Assembly (NCBI RefSeq): GCF_014202895.1
Contig: NZ_JACHHV010000003.1
Location: forward strand, 1-64,000
Length of the DNA stretch: 64,000 nt
Direction of reading: 5' to 3'
DNA from: Lactovum miscens
Lineage (GTDB): Bacteria; Bacillota; Bacilli; Lactobacillales; Streptococcaceae
The position numbers were made by a program, and so were the translations under genes. Shown piece by piece: positions 46,954 to 57,417 of the stretch (position 1 is its first letter; every line of letters starts with the position of its first letter). Under the pieces are notes generated by a model that saw nothing but the letters and a program-made list of their open reading frames with translations, was not told the origin of the DNA and searched no databases.

Positions 46954-48071
46954 TAAAGGAATCCTTTCAAGATGTCTGTAAATTGGTCAATCTCTTGTAA
47001 AGTATTGATTTCTGAAAGAGATACTCGAATATTTTCTTGAAGTTTTTCAGAATTTCCACCATAAACTGATTCAAGGACGTGACTTGGTTCAACGGCTCCG
47101 GCTGTGCAAGCTGAGCCTGTTGATACAGCAATTCCAGCAAGGTCAAGTTTGGTTAAAAGAAGATCATTTCGTAGACCGGAAAATCCAAGATTCAAGACGT
47201 GAGGCATGCTGACAGTACCAAATTGATTTTGATAAAAATTTAAGCCATTTAGATTTGAAAGCAAGCGTTCATGGAGTTGCTGAACTTTTTTGTAATTTAC
47301 TTTCCAATTTGCTTGAGCAATCTCTAATGCTTTAGCCATTCCAACAATACTTGTTGTATTTTCAGTACCTGCTCGACGCTTATTTTCTTGGTCCCCACCA
47401 TGCATGAAGTTATCAAATTTGTATTTATCTGAATGATAAAGAAGTCCAACTCCTTTTGGACCATGGAATTTGTGGGCTGAAGCAGTTAAAAAGTCAGCTC
47501 CAATTTCAAGTGGTAAAACTGGGATTTTCCCCATGGCTTGGACTGCATCAACATGAAAAGCAATGTTCTTGTCTTTGAGGGCTTGACCAATTTCTTTTAC
47601 AGGTAATATTTGTCCAGTCTCATTATTGGCCATCATTACTGAAACTAAAATAGTGTCGGACCGAATAGAGGAGAGTATCTTTTTGGCTGATAATTCCCCG
47701 TCTGGATCGGGGGTGACAGTTGTTACCTCAAAACCAAATCTCTCTTCAAGGTAGCGCATTGCTTCGAGAACACTTGGATGTTCGATCGAAGTAGTAATAA
47801 TGTGCTTCCCACGTTCGATATTGGCGATAGCATAGGAAATAATTGCTGTATTATTAGCTTCAGTAGCGTCAGCTGTGAAGGTGATAGAAATTGCCGGAAC
47901 CCCAAGGATTCCAGCAATTGTCTGCCTCGATTCACGTAGGCTTTTGGCAGCGATGCGCCCAATACCGTGGATACTTGAGGGGTTACCATAGTTCTCCGCC
48001 ATGTGTAGCGTCATGGCCTCAATAACCTGAGGCAGGATAGATGTGGTGGCAGCATTATCTAAGTAAATCAT
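46953..48071 (-). CDS. Cysteine desulfurase (NifS/IscS-like)
   Basis: PLP enzyme moving sulfur from cysteine to an acceptor, 372 residues. Start MIYLDNAATTSILPQVIEAM, PLP Lys in LTASAHKFHGPKGVGLLYHS, His in MMANNETGQILPV, and the active-site Cys loop VSTGSACTAGAVEPS. With the DUF1831 neighbour and no SufU or SufB nearby, a role in tRNA thiolation or another dedicated sulfur route is likelier than bulk Fe-S assembly. It lies 15 nt after prs on the same strand. Confidence 0.9.
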   Translation of the reverse strand: MIYLDNAATTSILPQVIEAMTLHMAENYGNPSSIHGIGRIAAKSLRESRQTIAGILGVPAISITFTADATEANNTAIISYAIANIERGKHIITTSIEHPSVLEAMRYLEERFGFEVTTVTPDPDGELSAKKILSSIRSDTILVSVMMANNETGQILPVKEIGQALKDKNIAFHVDAVQAMGKIPVLPLEIGADFLTASAHKFHGPKGVGLLYHSDKYKFDNFMHGGDQENKRRAGTENTTSIVGMAKALEIAQANWKVNYKKVQQLHERLLSNLNGLNFYQNQFGTVSMPHVLNLGFSGLRNDLLLTKLDLAGIAVSTGSACTAGAVEPSHVLESVYGGNSEKLQENIRVSLSEINTLQEIDQFTDILKGFL

Positions 48072-48086
48072 ATTTATTATCTTATC

Positions 48087-49046
48087 TTATTTATCGTAGT
48101 TAAAGAGTGGTGAAACAGGACGACCTTCATGAATGCGTATAATAGCATCGGAAAGAAGTGCTGCCGCAGAAAGGTATTTAATATTGTCTGGCTTTGGATT
48201 TTTAGATTTCACAGAATCTGTTACAAGGATTTCCTTAATTGGTGCCTTGTTTAGACGTTCGGCAGAACCGGGTAAGAATAGTCCATGGCTGGCGCAAACA
48301 TAAACTTCTGAGGCGCCTGCTTCTTCAAGAACATTTGCAGCATTGCTAAAAGTAACACCTGTAGTAAGGATATCATCAATTAAAATAGTCTTTTTACCAC
48401 TGACGTTACCTATAAGATAACCATTTTCACGGTTACGCTCATCATCACCATCATAATCAACAATGGCAAGAGGAGACCCGAGGTGTTCAGCGAGTGAACG
48501 AGCACGTTTGATACCAGAATTCTTTGGAGCGACAACAACGACTTCATCACCAAGTAGACCTTTATTCTTGAAGTGTTCTGCAAATAAAGGAACTGTGAAC
48601 AAATTATCAGCAGGAATGTCAAAAAATCCTTGAACTTGAACGGCATGGATGTCTAGAGTTAAGATCCGATTGATACCAGCTTTTACTAACATGTTGGCAA
48701 CGAGCTTAGCAGTAATAGGCTCGCGTGGACTGGCTGTGCGATCTTGACGAGCGTATCCAAAATAGGGGATTACAACATTAACAGTGTTGGCAGAAGCACG
48801 TTTACAAGCATCAATCATAATTAACAATTCCCAAAGATGATCGTTGACGGGGTAGCTCGTAGATTGTAAGATGTAAACATCATGGTCTCGAACAGATTCT
48901 CCAAGATCAACATAAATTTCACCATCAGCAAATTGTTTTGTTGTCACCTTCCCAAGATGAACACCAGTTGAGGCAGAGATCTTTTCGGCTAATTCTTGAT
49001 TTGAACTCAAAGAGAAGAGTAGCAATTTCGGATCTTGATAAATCAT
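48087..49046 (-). CDS. prs: Ribose-phosphate pyrophosphokinase
   Basis: Makes PRPP from ribose-5-phosphate and ATP; 319 residues from ATG 49044-49046. [40 protein letters not shown] followed by [21 protein letters not shown] and the PRPP loop [16 protein letters not shown] are present. GGAG lies before the ATG; the frame runs upstream to 49064 but without need. It heads a minus-strand unit prs-desulfurase-DUF1831. PRPP also feeds Upp, encoded elsewhere in the window. Confidence 0.95.
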   Translation of the reverse strand: MIYQDPKLLLFSLSSNQELAEKISASTGVHLGKVTTKQFADGEIYVDLGESVRDHDVYILQSTSYPVNDHLWELLIMIDACKRASANTVNVVIPYFGYARQDRTASPREPITAKLVANMLVKAGINRILTLDIHAVQVQGFFDIPADNLFTVPLFAEHFKNKGLLGDEVVVVAPKNSGIKRARSLAEHLGSPLAIVDYDGDDERNRENGYLIGNVSGKKTILIDDILTTGVTFSNAANVLEEAGASEVYVCASHGLFLPGSAERLNKAPIKEILVTDSVKSKNPKPDNIKYLSAAALLSDAIIRIHEGRPVSPLFNYDK

Positions 49047-49221
49047 TTTTTCTCCATAAAACATGGCGTTTTTGACGCGATGATTTTCTATATAATATAC
49101 ATTTATTCTATCATCTAAAATTCTACATTACAAGTGAACAAAGCAAGAACACATAAATTTAGTAGATGCAAAGAATCAGTCATTAAATGTCTAAATAATG
49201 ATAAAAATATGAATCCGCTAT

Positions 49222-49275
49222 TTTTTGTGAATTACCCGCACAAGTTTGTTATCTTTGTGAATCGCCGCAACAAAG
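49222..49275. promoter_or_regulatory. Two tandem dyads upstream of the lipoprotein promoter
   Basis: TTGTG-N9-CACAA (about 49224-49242) and ATCTTTGT-N11-ACAAAGAT (about 49251-49277) share the interior gaat..cccgca/gccgca. They lie directly upstream of the -35 hexamer. Tandem related dyads at this spot look like activator or repressor sites; no regulator is assigned. Confidence 0.5.
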
Positions 49276-49276
49276 A

Positions 49277-49305
49277 TTGACTTCCACTTCACAATGTAAT
49301 ATAAT
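49277..49305 (+). promoter_or_regulatory. Strong promoter of the lipoprotein gene
   Basis: TTGACT (49277-49282), 17-nt spacer, TATAAT (49300-49305). Close to consensus. Confidence 0.8.
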
Positions 49306-49369
49306 TAGCAATGTAAATTCCTTGTAAATCAAGGGAAAAAAACAAAAAAAATAGGAGCTTTTAACCAAA

Positions 49370-50551
49370 ATGAAAAAGTCTAAAGTTATTGCATTACTTG
49401 CAGTTTCTACTTTGTCTGTAGGTATCCTCGCTGCTTGTTCATCAAGCAATTCATCTTCATCTTCATCTAAATCAACGGCTGCATCGAGTTCTAAAGCCGC
49501 TGACACATTCACTGGTGCTACAACACCAAACAAAACTTTCTCTGCCTTGCAAAATACATTTAAATCCACAGGTAACTGGCTTGGAGCTACAGGTGCCGAT
49601 ATGGATGCAACAGGTCAAGAATTAACAGTTGATGGTACTTTTGTAGCTGATGGTGCAACAGGTGAAGCTTATGTTGCTCGTAAGCTTGCGATTTACGATC
49701 AAAATTCTCAACATCAAGTCACTGCTCAGTACACATTGACCGTTAAGGATATCGTTGTAAAATCACCAGGCTTCTATATCTCAAACGGTACTGTCAAGGG
49801 TGATGTTCTTGTATCAGCATTAGGTTTCCACGCACAAAATGGTAAAAAGACTGATGGTTCAGTTTCACAAGCTACTATTGATGGAAACTTGAAATTTGCT
49901 AGCCAAGCTTTGCTTGATGCATACAATAAACTTGATGCTACCCAAAAAGTAGTAGTTACAGGAACAACATCTGTGGATACAAGTCTTGCAGCTACAACAG
50001 AAGTACCAATGGGTGCAATCACAGTTGGTACGCATGGTTTGGTAACATGGACGTTCAAAGGCAACGGTGCTGACACTCAATCAGGTGCAACTACCGGAAC
50101 TGTTGATGCTTCAGTATTGACAAAGGCACTAGGCGCTAAGGGTGCTTGGCTTGTAGCAACTAATGGTGATGTTGATGCTTCAGGTAAGACAATTTCAGTT
50201 GATGGTATCTTCCTCAATGAAGCAGGTACGGTTCAACGTACTTTAGCCATGATTGCTCAAGATTCAAATCGTAATATTACAAAAGTTTATACTTTGACAG
50301 TTGACAAACTTATTGTTAACTCACCTGAGTTTGACTTTGAAGGCGGAAATGTTAAGGGAGATGTTTACGTTGGGGCTAAAGGCTCAATCCTTTCACGTCC
50401 AATGACTGATGTAACTGGTGCTGCAGTCCAATCTAAGATTGATGGTAATCTTTACTTTGCAACTCAAGATCAACTTGATACATATAAAGCTCTTCCAGCT
50501 GCACAACAATTCCTAGTAACAGGATCAGTGGCTGTTAAAGCCGCTAAATAA
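49370..50551 (+). CDS. Lipoprotein with duplicated domain of unknown function
   Basis: 393 residues, secreted and lipid-anchored: signal peptide with lipobox LAAC, Cys at residue 23, then a polyserine linker to about residue 41. The rest holds two copies of one domain, about 68-202 and 258-388. They are aligned by GNWLGATGADMDATGQELTV with GAWLVATNGDVDASGKTISV, by YTLTV..IVVKSPGF with YTLTVDKLIVNSPEF, by KGDVLV with KGDVYV, and by IDGNLKFASQ with IDGNLYFATQ. The family is not recognised; beta-rich and Lys/Asp-patterned, perhaps surface-exposed. AGGAG precedes ATG 49370. It has its own near-consensus promoter with tandem dyads and a terminator, and codon use looks optimised, suggesting high expression. 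Confidence 0.8.
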   Translation: MKKSKVIALLAVSTLSVGILAACSSSNSSSSSSKSTAASSSKAADTFTGATTPNKTFSALQNTFKSTGNWLGATGADMDATGQELTVDGTFVADGATGEAYVARKLAIYDQNSQHQVTAQYTLTVKDIVVKSPGFYISNGTVKGDVLVSALGFHAQNGKKTDGSVSQATIDGNLKFASQALLDAYNKLDATQKVVVTGTTSVDTSLAATTEVPMGAITVGTHGLVTWTFKGNGADTQSGATTGTVDASVLTKALGAKGAWLVATNGDVDASGKTISVDGIFLNEAGTVQRTLAMIAQDSNRNITKVYTLTVDKLIVNSPEFDFEGGNVKGDVYVGAKGSILSRPMTDVTGAAVQSKIDGNLYFATQDQLDTYKALPAAQQFLVTGSVAVKAAK

Positions 50552-50569
50552 TTTTTAGTAATTGAGATT

Positions 50570-50596
50570 GAAGCTCCTATTTTGGAGCTTCTTTTT
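50570..50596 (+). terminator. Terminator after the lipoprotein gene
   Basis: gaagctcc and ggagcttc pair around tatttt, followed by a T run. Confidence 0.88.
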
Positions 50597-50667
50597 GGTT
50601 CTTTACAATAGAATTTAAGCGGTTTCAAGCTTTTGTTGTAGATTGAAATAGTGTATAATAAAGTTTA

Positions 50668-50735
50668 TACGTGTATTTTCTACGCAAAGTCGAATTTGTG
50701 AACTTCATGATTTGGACTTTGTATAGAAACACGTA
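50668..50735 (+). promoter_or_regulatory. Long hairpin in the pnp 5' leader
   Basis: Arms 50668-50691 and 50715-50735 pair as TACGTGT/ACACGTA, TTTCTA/TAGAAA and CAAAGTC/GACTTTG with small bulges, loop about 23 nt. The pnp -10 TATAAT is at 50654-50659, so the hairpin sits at the mRNA 5' end. In E. coli a leader stem cut by RNase III lets PNPase repress its own mRNA; a like role is inferred here. Confidence 0.65.
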
Positions 50736-50781
50736 AAAATAAAAAGTAAATAGCAAATGAAGGCTATTTTATGAGGTGTAA

Positions 50782-53031
50782 ATGTCTAAAGAAACATTTT
50801 CGATGCAATTTGCCGGACGAACATTAACTGTTGAGACAGGTCAGGTCGCAAAGCAAGCAAACGGAGCTGTTGTTGTTCGTTATGGTGATACTACTGTTTT
50901 AACGGCAGCTACCATGGGAAAAATGTCACTGGGTGATTTTTTCCCATTAACAGTAAATTATGATGAGAAATATTATGCTGCAGGTCGTTTCCCAGGTGGT
51001 TTTATGAAGCGTGAGTCACGTCCTTCAACTGATGCCACTTTGACCGCCCGAATGATTGACCGCCCTATCCGTCCAATGTTTGCTGAAGGCTTTCGCAATG
51101 AAGTACAAGTAATTAACACTGTTTTGTCCTACGACCCAGACTGTGTACCCCAAATGGCCGCAATGCTTGGAAGTTCATTGGCACTGACTATTTCAGATAT
51201 TCCATTTGATGGTCCCATTGCTGGTGTTCAAGTTGGCTACATTGATGGTAATTATATTATCAATCCAACGAAGATTCAAAAGGAAAAATCTTTACTTGAA
51301 CTGACTGTTGCTGGCACTGAAATTGCCATTAATATGGTAGAGTCAGGTGCAAAAGAATTGTCAGAAGATATTATGCTGGGTGCTTTGATGGCAGGGCATG
51401 AAGCTGTAAAAAAACTCGTAGCATTCCAAAAAGAAGTTCAGGCTGCAGTTGGAAAGGTTAAAGCAGAGGTTGATCTACTGCATGTTAACGAAGATTTGAA
51501 AGCAGAAGTGATTGTAGCTCATAATGCTGAATTGAAAGTTGCTGTTAAGAATCCTGATAAACTTCAACGTGAAGCGGATACTCGTGCAGTAAAAAATAAA
51601 ATAGTTGCTGAATATGAATCTCGCTTTGCAGAAGATGAAAATCTTGATCTAATCATACGTGATCTGTATGAAATTCTTGAACAAATGGAGCATGCTGAAG
51701 TACGTCGTCTAATTATTGAAGAGAAGATTCGTCCTGATGGTCGTGCTCTTGATGAAATTCGTGCCTTAGATGCACAAGTTGATTTTTTACCAAATAATAT
51801 TGTACATGGGGATGGTCTCTTCACTCGAGGGCAAACTCAGGCTCATTCAACCCTAACTCTTGCACCAATGAGTGATACTCAAATCATCGATGGTCTTGAT
51901 CCTGAACACAAGAAACGTTTCTTGCACCACTACAATTTCCCACAATTTTCAGTTGGAGAAACAGGTCGCTATGGTGCGCCTGGTCGTCGTGAAATTGGGC
52001 ATGGTGCATTAGGTGAACGTGCTTTGGAACAAGTATTGCCATCACTTGAAGAATTTCCTTATGCTATTCGCTTGGTGGCGGATGTTTGGGAATCAAATGG
52101 TTCTTCATCACAAGCCTCAATCTGTGCTGGGACTTTAGCATTGATGGCTGGTGGTGTGCCAATTAAAGCACCAGTAGCGGGTATTGCTATGGGTTTGATT
52201 TCGGATGGTGAGCAATATACGATCTTGACTGATATTCAAGGTCTGGAAGATCATTTTGGCGATATGGACTTTAAGGTAGCTGGTACTCGCGATGGTATTA
52301 CTGCGCTTCAAATGGACATCAAAATTCAAGGCATCAATGAGCAAATATTGCGTGAAGCTTTAGCTCAGGCGAAAATTGCCCGTATGCAAATACTTGATGT
52401 CATCGAAGAAGCAATTCCAGAACCAAGGAAACACTTGGCACCTTCTGCTCCTAAAATTGAAAGCTTCCGTATTGCAGCTGATAAGATTCGACTTGTAATT
52501 GGTAAAGGAGGGGAGACCATCCAAGGTATTACTGCTGATTATGAAGTACAGATCGATTTGACCGAAGACGAACAAGGTGGGCTGGTTGCAATTTATTCAA
52601 ATGACCAAGCTAAGATTGATGCAGCTCGTCGCGCCATCGAAGAAATCATTCGCGAAGCCAAAGTTGGTGAAGTTTATGATGCGAAGGTTGTGCGTAGCAT
52701 GGATTCAGCTGTTTTTGTAAACCTTTTTGGTAAAACAGATGCGCGTGTTCATATTTCAGAAATGGCTTGGGGACGTACATCTAAAGTTGATGATGTGGCA
52801 AAAGTCGGAGACTCTGTTAAAGTTAAGGTCACAAAGATTTCTGATAAGGGAATTGATGCTTCAATGCGCGAACTTACAGAAAAACCTGAGGGTTATGTAG
52901 AGCCAGAACGTAAGCCAAGATTTGGCAACAATGACCGTGCGGCACGTCGTGATGGAGACCACAAATTTCAACAGCGTGATCGCAAGCCTAGTTCTACTTT
53001 CTCAGAAATTTCAAGTAAGAAACCAGATTAA
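50782..53031 (+). CDS. pnp: Polynucleotide phosphorylase
   Basis: Phosphorolytic 3'-5' exoribonuclease of the degradosome; 749 residues. Two RNase PH domains (first about 10-225, second about 310-550, [38 protein letters not shown]), then KH (about 555-615, [20 protein letters not shown]) and S1 (about 620-690, [20 protein letters not shown]). It ends in a basic disordered tail. AUG 50782 follows a weak tgaggtg site. The 120-nt leader carries a long hairpin. An SseB-like gene follows 13 nt later. Confidence 0.96.
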   Translation: MSKETFSMQFAGRTLTVETGQVAKQANGAVVVRYGDTTVLTAATMGKMSLGDFFPLTVNYDEKYYAAGRFPGGFMKRESRPSTDATLTARMIDRPIRPMFAEGFRNEVQVINTVLSYDPDCVPQMAAMLGSSLALTISDIPFDGPIAGVQVGYIDGNYIINPTKIQKEKSLLELTVAGTEIAINMVESGAKELSEDIMLGALMAGHEAVKKLVAFQKEVQAAVGKVKAEVDLLHVNEDLKAEVIVAHNAELKVAVKNPDKLQREADTRAVKNKIVAEYESRFAEDENLDLIIRDLYEILEQMEHAEVRRLIIEEKIRPDGRALDEIRALDAQVDFLPNNIVHGDGLFTRGQTQAHSTLTLAPMSDTQIIDGLDPEHKKRFLHHYNFPQFSVGETGRYGAPGRREIGHGALGERALEQVLPSLEEFPYAIRLVADVWESNGSSSQASICAGTLALMAGGVPIKAPVAGIAMGLISDGEQYTILTDIQGLEDHFGDMDFKVAGTRDGITALQMDIKIQGINEQILREALAQAKIARMQILDVIEEAIPEPRKHLAPSAPKIESFRIAADKIRLVIGKGGETIQGITADYEVQIDLTEDEQGGLVAIYSNDQAKIDAARRAIEEIIREAKVGEVYDAKVVRSMDSAVFVNLFGKTDARVHISEMAWGRTSKVDDVAKVGDSVKVKVTKISDKGIDASMRELTEKPEGYVEPERKPRFGNNDRAARRDGDHKFQQRDRKPSSTFSEISSKKPD

Positions 53032-53044
53032 AGGATAGTAAGTT

Positions 53045-53827
53045 ATGTCACAATTTGAATTAGGTCCAGATCTTGATAAGCGTCTTCGTGACTCAATTAA
53101 TAATGAGGGGGATTTTCTTGCAAATCTTGGCTTTATCTTAGCACTGTTGAATGAGTCAGTGATTGCCCCAAACCCTCTTTTTTCCGTTGAAGTAATGGAG
53201 CATGCTGCTCTTCCAATTTTTACTACAGAGTCTGACTTGGAGATTTTCTTAACAGATATTCAGATGCCTGAAGGAGTTATATGGAATACCGTTCCAATTT
53301 CTGCCTTTTGGTCAAACTTGATGGAGTCTCCAATTGATACCGTAACCTTTAATCCAAAGACTGCTGCTGATGTTCAGACAGGAAATTTATATTTTTTTGA
53401 TAAAATTAAGTTAAATGATTTCCTTCAAAGTCATTCGGAAATGATGAATCAAGTGATGTCAGCCGAGAATGAGGAGGCTCCATTTGAGCAGAAGTCTTAT
53501 TTTGTACCAACTCTTATTGGGAGCCGCATGTACGGTGATATTATACGTGTTTTCCCAATGATTATGGCGCCAGACAAAAAGACATATGTTCCAATTTTTG
53601 ACAATCTACTCTCTTTATCAATGTGGTATCGGAACGAAGAACTGGTTAAATACTTCAAAGATAATGACGGTCAGTTTCGTGCAATGAAATTGAATGAATT
53701 ACTTCATCCGTCGCTTGGTGAAAATCGCTTTGGTGAAACAGCAGGCATTGTAGTTAATCCATTAAATTTCGATCCAAAAGAAGACCAGAGTAACATGCAT
53801 ACCTGGGAAGAACTTGATAAACTCTAA
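53045..53827 (+). CDS. SseB-like protein
   Basis: 260 residues, no signal or membrane segment. The first half resembles the SseB N-terminal fold (AALPIFTTESDLEIFLTDIQ, preceded by a helical DLDKRLRDSINNEGDFLANL). The second half also has strand-helix character (YFVPTLIGSRMYGDIIRVFP). Function unknown. It lies 13 nt after pnp behind AAAGGA and ends at a terminator, so it is likely cotranscribed with pnp. In pneumococci cysE lies between pnp and cysS; here this gene occupies that place. Confidence 0.65.
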   Translation: MSQFELGPDLDKRLRDSINNEGDFLANLGFILALLNESVIAPNPLFSVEVMEHAALPIFTTESDLEIFLTDIQMPEGVIWNTVPISAFWSNLMESPIDTVTFNPKTAADVQTGNLYFFDKIKLNDFLQSHSEMMNQVMSAENEEAPFEQKSYFVPTLIGSRMYGDIIRVFPMIMAPDKKTYVPIFDNLLSLSMWYRNEELVKYFKDNDGQFRAMKLNELLHPSLGENRFGETAGIVVNPLNFDPKEDQSNMHTWEELDKL

Positions 53828-53831
53828 AATG

Positions 53832-53853
53832 AAAGCGACTTGAGTCGCTTTTT
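53832..53853 (+). terminator. Terminator after the SseB-like gene
   Basis: aaagcgac and gtcgcttt around ttga, followed by T-rich sequence. Confidence 0.8.
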
Positions 53854-53962
53854 ATATGCACAGCATGACTTTAGAGCTTATTTTTAGTAAAATAAATAAA
53901 ATAGAGTTTTGGAGAATGAAATTCTTTTCTGATCTAATTACTTGTGGAAGCGTGGTTTTGAA

Positions 53963-55354
53963 ATGATTAAAATTTACAATACTTATAGTCGCTCACTGGA
54001 AGACTTTAATCCAATTGAAGAGGGAAAAGTACGCATGTACGTTTGCGGACCGACTGTCTATAATTACATTCACGTTGGTAATGCTAGAGCAGTTGTCGCC
54101 TTTGACGTGGTTAGACGCTATTTAGAAAGATTTGGCAATATTGATGCTTCAGGAAAAAGATTTGGTTATGAGGTTGATTATGTTTCTAACTTCACAGATG
54201 TAGATGATAAGATTATAAATACAGCCCAAAAAGAAGGTATTGAGCCTATAGAGCTAGCTCAAAGATATATTGATGCCTTCTATGAGGACACAGATGTATT
54301 GAAAGTTAAACATGCGACTCATGCGCCACGAGCAACAGAGTATATTTATCAGATGATAGATTTTATTCAGGATTTGATAGATAAAGATTTTGCATATGTG
54401 TCTGAGGGGGATGTCTACTTTCGTGTCTCGAAATCACAAAATTATGCCAAATTAGCCAATAAAAAACTTGATGAGCTTTTAGAAGGTGCATCAGGAAGAA
54501 TAGATACAGATCTTGAAAGTAAGCGTAAAGAATCACCAGTTGATTTTGCACTTTGGAAAGCGACAAAAGAAGGGGAAATTTTCTGGCAAGCTCCATGGGG
54601 AAAGGGACGTCCAGGGTGGCATATTGAATGTTCAGTTATGTCGGGTTCTTTATTAGGAGAAACTTTGGACATTCATGGTGGTGGACAAGATCTTGAATTT
54701 CCTCATCACACGAATGAAATTGCACAGTCTGAAGCACATAATAATGGTACAAAATTCGTTAATATTTGGATGCATAATGGTTTTGTTAACATTGATGGTG
54801 AGAAAATGTCTAAGTCGATGAACAATTTTACAACGGTTCATGAAATGCTCCAAGCGGGACTTGACCCACAAGTTCTACGTTTTTTCCTAGCGACGACTCA
54901 TTATCGACGTCCGGTTGATTTCAACAACGAAGCCTTAGAAAGAGCCGAAAATAATCTTAAGAAGATTGAAAATGCTTATCGCAATCTAGATGTATTAGCA
55001 AATGACGATGGCAGTTTGACTAGCTTTGAGATAGCTTTTACTACTGCCATGGATAATGATTTCAATATTGCTGATGGACTGACTGTTTTCTACGACTTTA
55101 TCAGTTGGGTGAATAAGGGCAATGGTGGTTCAGATGTCAAACGATTTTTTGATGATATTTTGAAAATTATTGGTCTTGAATTCAAACAAGATGAGGAGAT
55201 TCTTGATTCTGAAATTGAATTTTTAATAGAGGAAAGAAATCTTGCTCGTGCCAAAAAGGATTATGCTCGTTCTGACGAAATTCGTGATAGCTTGAAGGCT
55301 CAAGGAATTGTCTTAGAAGATACGTCTCAAGGAATGAGGTGGCACCGTGAGTGA
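53963..55354 (+). CDS. cysS: Cysteinyl-tRNA synthetase
   Basis: Class I synthetase charging tRNA-Cys, 463 residues from ATG 53963 ([15 protein letters not shown]). HIGH-type motif in [16 protein letters not shown], zinc ligands including Cys in MYVCGPT and the WHIECSVM and [20 protein letters not shown] regions, KMSKS as [10 protein letters not shown]. The DALR anticodon domain lies near the C-terminus. The frame opens at TTG 53942. It overlaps mrnC by 8 nt. Confidence 0.96.
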   Translation: MIKIYNTYSRSLEDFNPIEEGKVRMYVCGPTVYNYIHVGNARAVVAFDVVRRYLERFGNIDASGKRFGYEVDYVSNFTDVDDKIINTAQKEGIEPIELAQRYIDAFYEDTDVLKVKHATHAPRATEYIYQMIDFIQDLIDKDFAYVSEGDVYFRVSKSQNYAKLANKKLDELLEGASGRIDTDLESKRKESPVDFALWKATKEGEIFWQAPWGKGRPGWHIECSVMSGSLLGETLDIHGGGQDLEFPHHTNEIAQSEAHNNGTKFVNIWMHNGFVNIDGEKMSKSMNNFTTVHEMLQAGLDPQVLRFFLATTHYRRPVDFNNEALERAENNLKKIENAYRNLDVLANDDGSLTSFEIAFTTAMDNDFNIADGLTVFYDFISWVNKGNGGSDVKRFFDDILKIIGLEFKQDEEILDSEIEFLIEERNLARAKKDYARSDEIRDSLKAQGIVLEDTSQGMRWHRE

Positions 55355-55751
55355 AGCTCATAAAATTGATTCAAATAAAGGAAAACTTTTAAATGGAATT
55401 GCCCTTGCTTACATTGGGGATGCAGTTTGGGAAGTCTATGTTCGTGATCACCTTCTCTCGCTTGGCTTGACAAAACCGGGTCAACTTCAAAAAGAGGCAA
55501 CAATGTATGTTTCAGCTAAAGCTCAGGCTAAACTGGCTGAAGATTGGAATCTTACAGAAGAAGAACAAAGCTATTTTTTAAGGGGGAGGAATGCTCATTC
55601 AAAAACAACTGCCAAGAATACCGACGTTGTGACCTATAGAGTATCGACTGGGTTCGAAGCTGTTTTTGGTTTTTTACATTTAACAAATAGAATTGAACGT
55701 GAGTCTCAATTGGCAGAATTTTGCATTGAAACAATTTTTGAAAATAAATAA
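55347..55751 (+). CDS. mrnC: Mini-ribonuclease III
   Basis: 134 residues, RNase III catalytic domain alone without a dsRNA-binding domain. Signature [20 protein letters not shown] with the catalytic Asp, and a second Glu/Asp-bearing helix toward the C-terminus. It matures 23S rRNA ends in Firmicutes. It starts at GTG 55347 within cysS, so the two are translationally coupled, a common arrangement. The IS1595-type element begins 48 nt after its stop. Confidence 0.93.
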   Translation: MSEAHKIDSNKGKLLNGIALAYIGDAVWEVYVRDHLLSLGLTKPGQLQKEATMYVSAKAQAKLAEDWNLTEEEQSYFLRGRNAHSKTTAKNTDVVTYRVSTGFEAVFGFLHLTNRIERESQLAEFCIETIFENK

Positions 55752-55866
55752 AATTTTTAAAGGTTAGTTCAATTTAAAGAAAAAGAAATAATTTTTTAAG
55801 GCTCTGTTAGCCGTATGTGTTGATTTTTGGATAAAACATTTTCCCCACTAAAATTGTGGGGAAAAA

Positions 55867-56400
55867 CTATTTTTTATGGGTACCATAATTTCCTTCAAAC
55901 GAAAAGAGTAAGTCAATTAGCCCTTGATAATAAGGAATGAAAACACCACCCTGTATCATCTCTTTTAGTTCGTTAGGGCTAACCCACTTAACTGCTTGCA
56001 CTTCTTCGGCTTGAAGCTTCAAACTATCTAAATCAACATCTTGATAAAGAATATAAAAATCATCGAATCCACCGTCAAAATTAATGGTGAAATAAGGACG
56101 AGTGTCTTTGAAAGATATTGATAAGCCAAGCTCTTCTGATAACTCGCGTGATATAGCTTCTTGGCTTGATTCACCAACAACGGCAGAGCCAGCAGCTGTG
56201 AAATCCCAATAATTCGGCCAGCCAGCTTTAAAGGACTGTCTTTGTTGTATTAGCAATTCACCATCTGAGTTAATTATCAATAACGTTGCAACCATATGAT
56301 AATCGCCTTTATTGATCTTTTCTCCTCGAACTATTGTTTTTCCGGTGTTGTTTCGATTAATATCGTAAACATCCCAGATTTCAAATTTTTCAACTGACAT
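55867..56400 (-). CDS. NUDIX hydrolase, passenger gene of the IS1595-type element
   Basis: 177 residues, intact. The NUDIX box G-x5-E-x7-REL-x-EE-x-G-L is complete: GSAVVGESSQEAISRELSEE then LGLS. The N-terminal half (EIWDVYDINRNNTGKTIVRG, then MVATLLIINSDGELLIQQRQ) resembles the isopentenyl isomerase-like/YfcD group. It probably cleaves a nucleoside diphosphate-linked substrate; the exact one is unknown. The ATG shares a base with the transposase stop (TAATG), and its ribosome site AAAGGTGG lies in the last transposase codons. It lies wholly inside the element's inverted repeats, so it travels with it. Confidence 0.88.
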   Translation of the reverse strand: MSVEKFEIWDVYDINRNNTGKTIVRGEKINKGDYHMVATLLIINSDGELLIQQRQSFKAGWPNYWDFTAAGSAVVGESSQEAISRELSEELGLSISFKDTRPYFTINFDGGFDDFYILYQDVDLDSLKLQAEEVQAVKWVSPNELKEMIQGGVFIPYYQGLIDLLFSFEGNYGTHKK

Positions 56401-57417
56401 TATATTATTTCCACCTTTCGTAAACGTAGAGTTTCTATCATTTCGTATTCTTTATGCGTCAATGATTGTACCGCAAGTTCTTTGATACCATTCGTTGTGC
56501 TGTCAAAACTGATTGAATCTAGGAAATTGAACAGAGCGATGTAGCCGTTTAAATATTTCGTAGCTACACCTTTGAAGTTCGCAATCCATGATTTTAAACG
56601 ACTATGGTAACTGTTCACGTTTTGAATGTGATAGATACCTTTGCTACGTTGTTTGCCAGTTTTGAAGGCGTAATGTTTCAAATCGTGTTCATTTGTGAAG
56701 GTACTATAAGCCCGTAGAGCGTCCGTATACAAGGCTGAGCCTTGTTCCACTTTTCCTGATAAGCCTTGCTCTATCTCACTAGAACTAGGTCTTCCACGAC
56801 CGATAATCTTAAAGAATGTGTTCTTATTACGGTCACGAGCGACAAGTACACAGATTTGTTATTTGATAATCCACGTTTGGTAGCTGAGCCGCCACGCTTG
56901 CGTGAATTGCGGTTAGTTGGTTTTGAACCCTTGCTTGATTCCAAGAAAGAATGTTTCATCAGCCTCAACGATTCCTTCTAAACTCTCGATTTGAATATCT
57001 TCAAGGGCAGAGAAAATCTTATGTCGCCAATAGAATAGCGTCACGTAATGCACACCGATACGTTCTGCTGATTCACGCAAGCTCATGCCAAGAAGTACAC
57101 TCAATAAAGTCTAACCAACGGTTTACTTTACGACAATGGAATAATGGTGTCGCAGTCGTATCAGAAAACGATTTATGACAATCCTTGCAATAGTAGCGTT
57201 GCATACCTGGTTTTGTATGACCATTCCGATTTACATTCATAAAACCACAATTAACACAATGAAAGCCGTCTTTTGCTTTGATTTCAGTTGCTTCACCAAA
57301 GACAGATTTCACTTATGATTGTGGTGATGTAAGCATGATTTTAAAATGATTCATTACACGTCTTTTATTAGACTCAGGCAAGTTTTGGATTTCTTGGATA
57401 ATATCAGCTACACGCAT
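56400..57417 (-). pseudogene. IS1595-family transposase, one stop and three frameshifts
   Basis: The intact protein would have about 338 residues, starting MRVADIIQEIQNLPESNKRR at 57417. It has an N-terminal zinc ribbon (FHCVNCGFMNVN ... YYCKDCHKSFSDTTATPLFH), a helix-turn-helix (MSLRESAERIGVHYVTLFYW) and an ISXO2-like DDE core (EGIVEADETFF; RKRGGSATKRGLSNNK; ALYTDALRAYSTF; YHIQNVNSYHSRLKSWIANF). It is broken by an in-frame TAA after LTSPQS (about 57315) and by single-base frameshifts near 57095, 56945 and 56868. The element cannot move by itself, although its ends are almost perfect. Confidence 0.82.
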
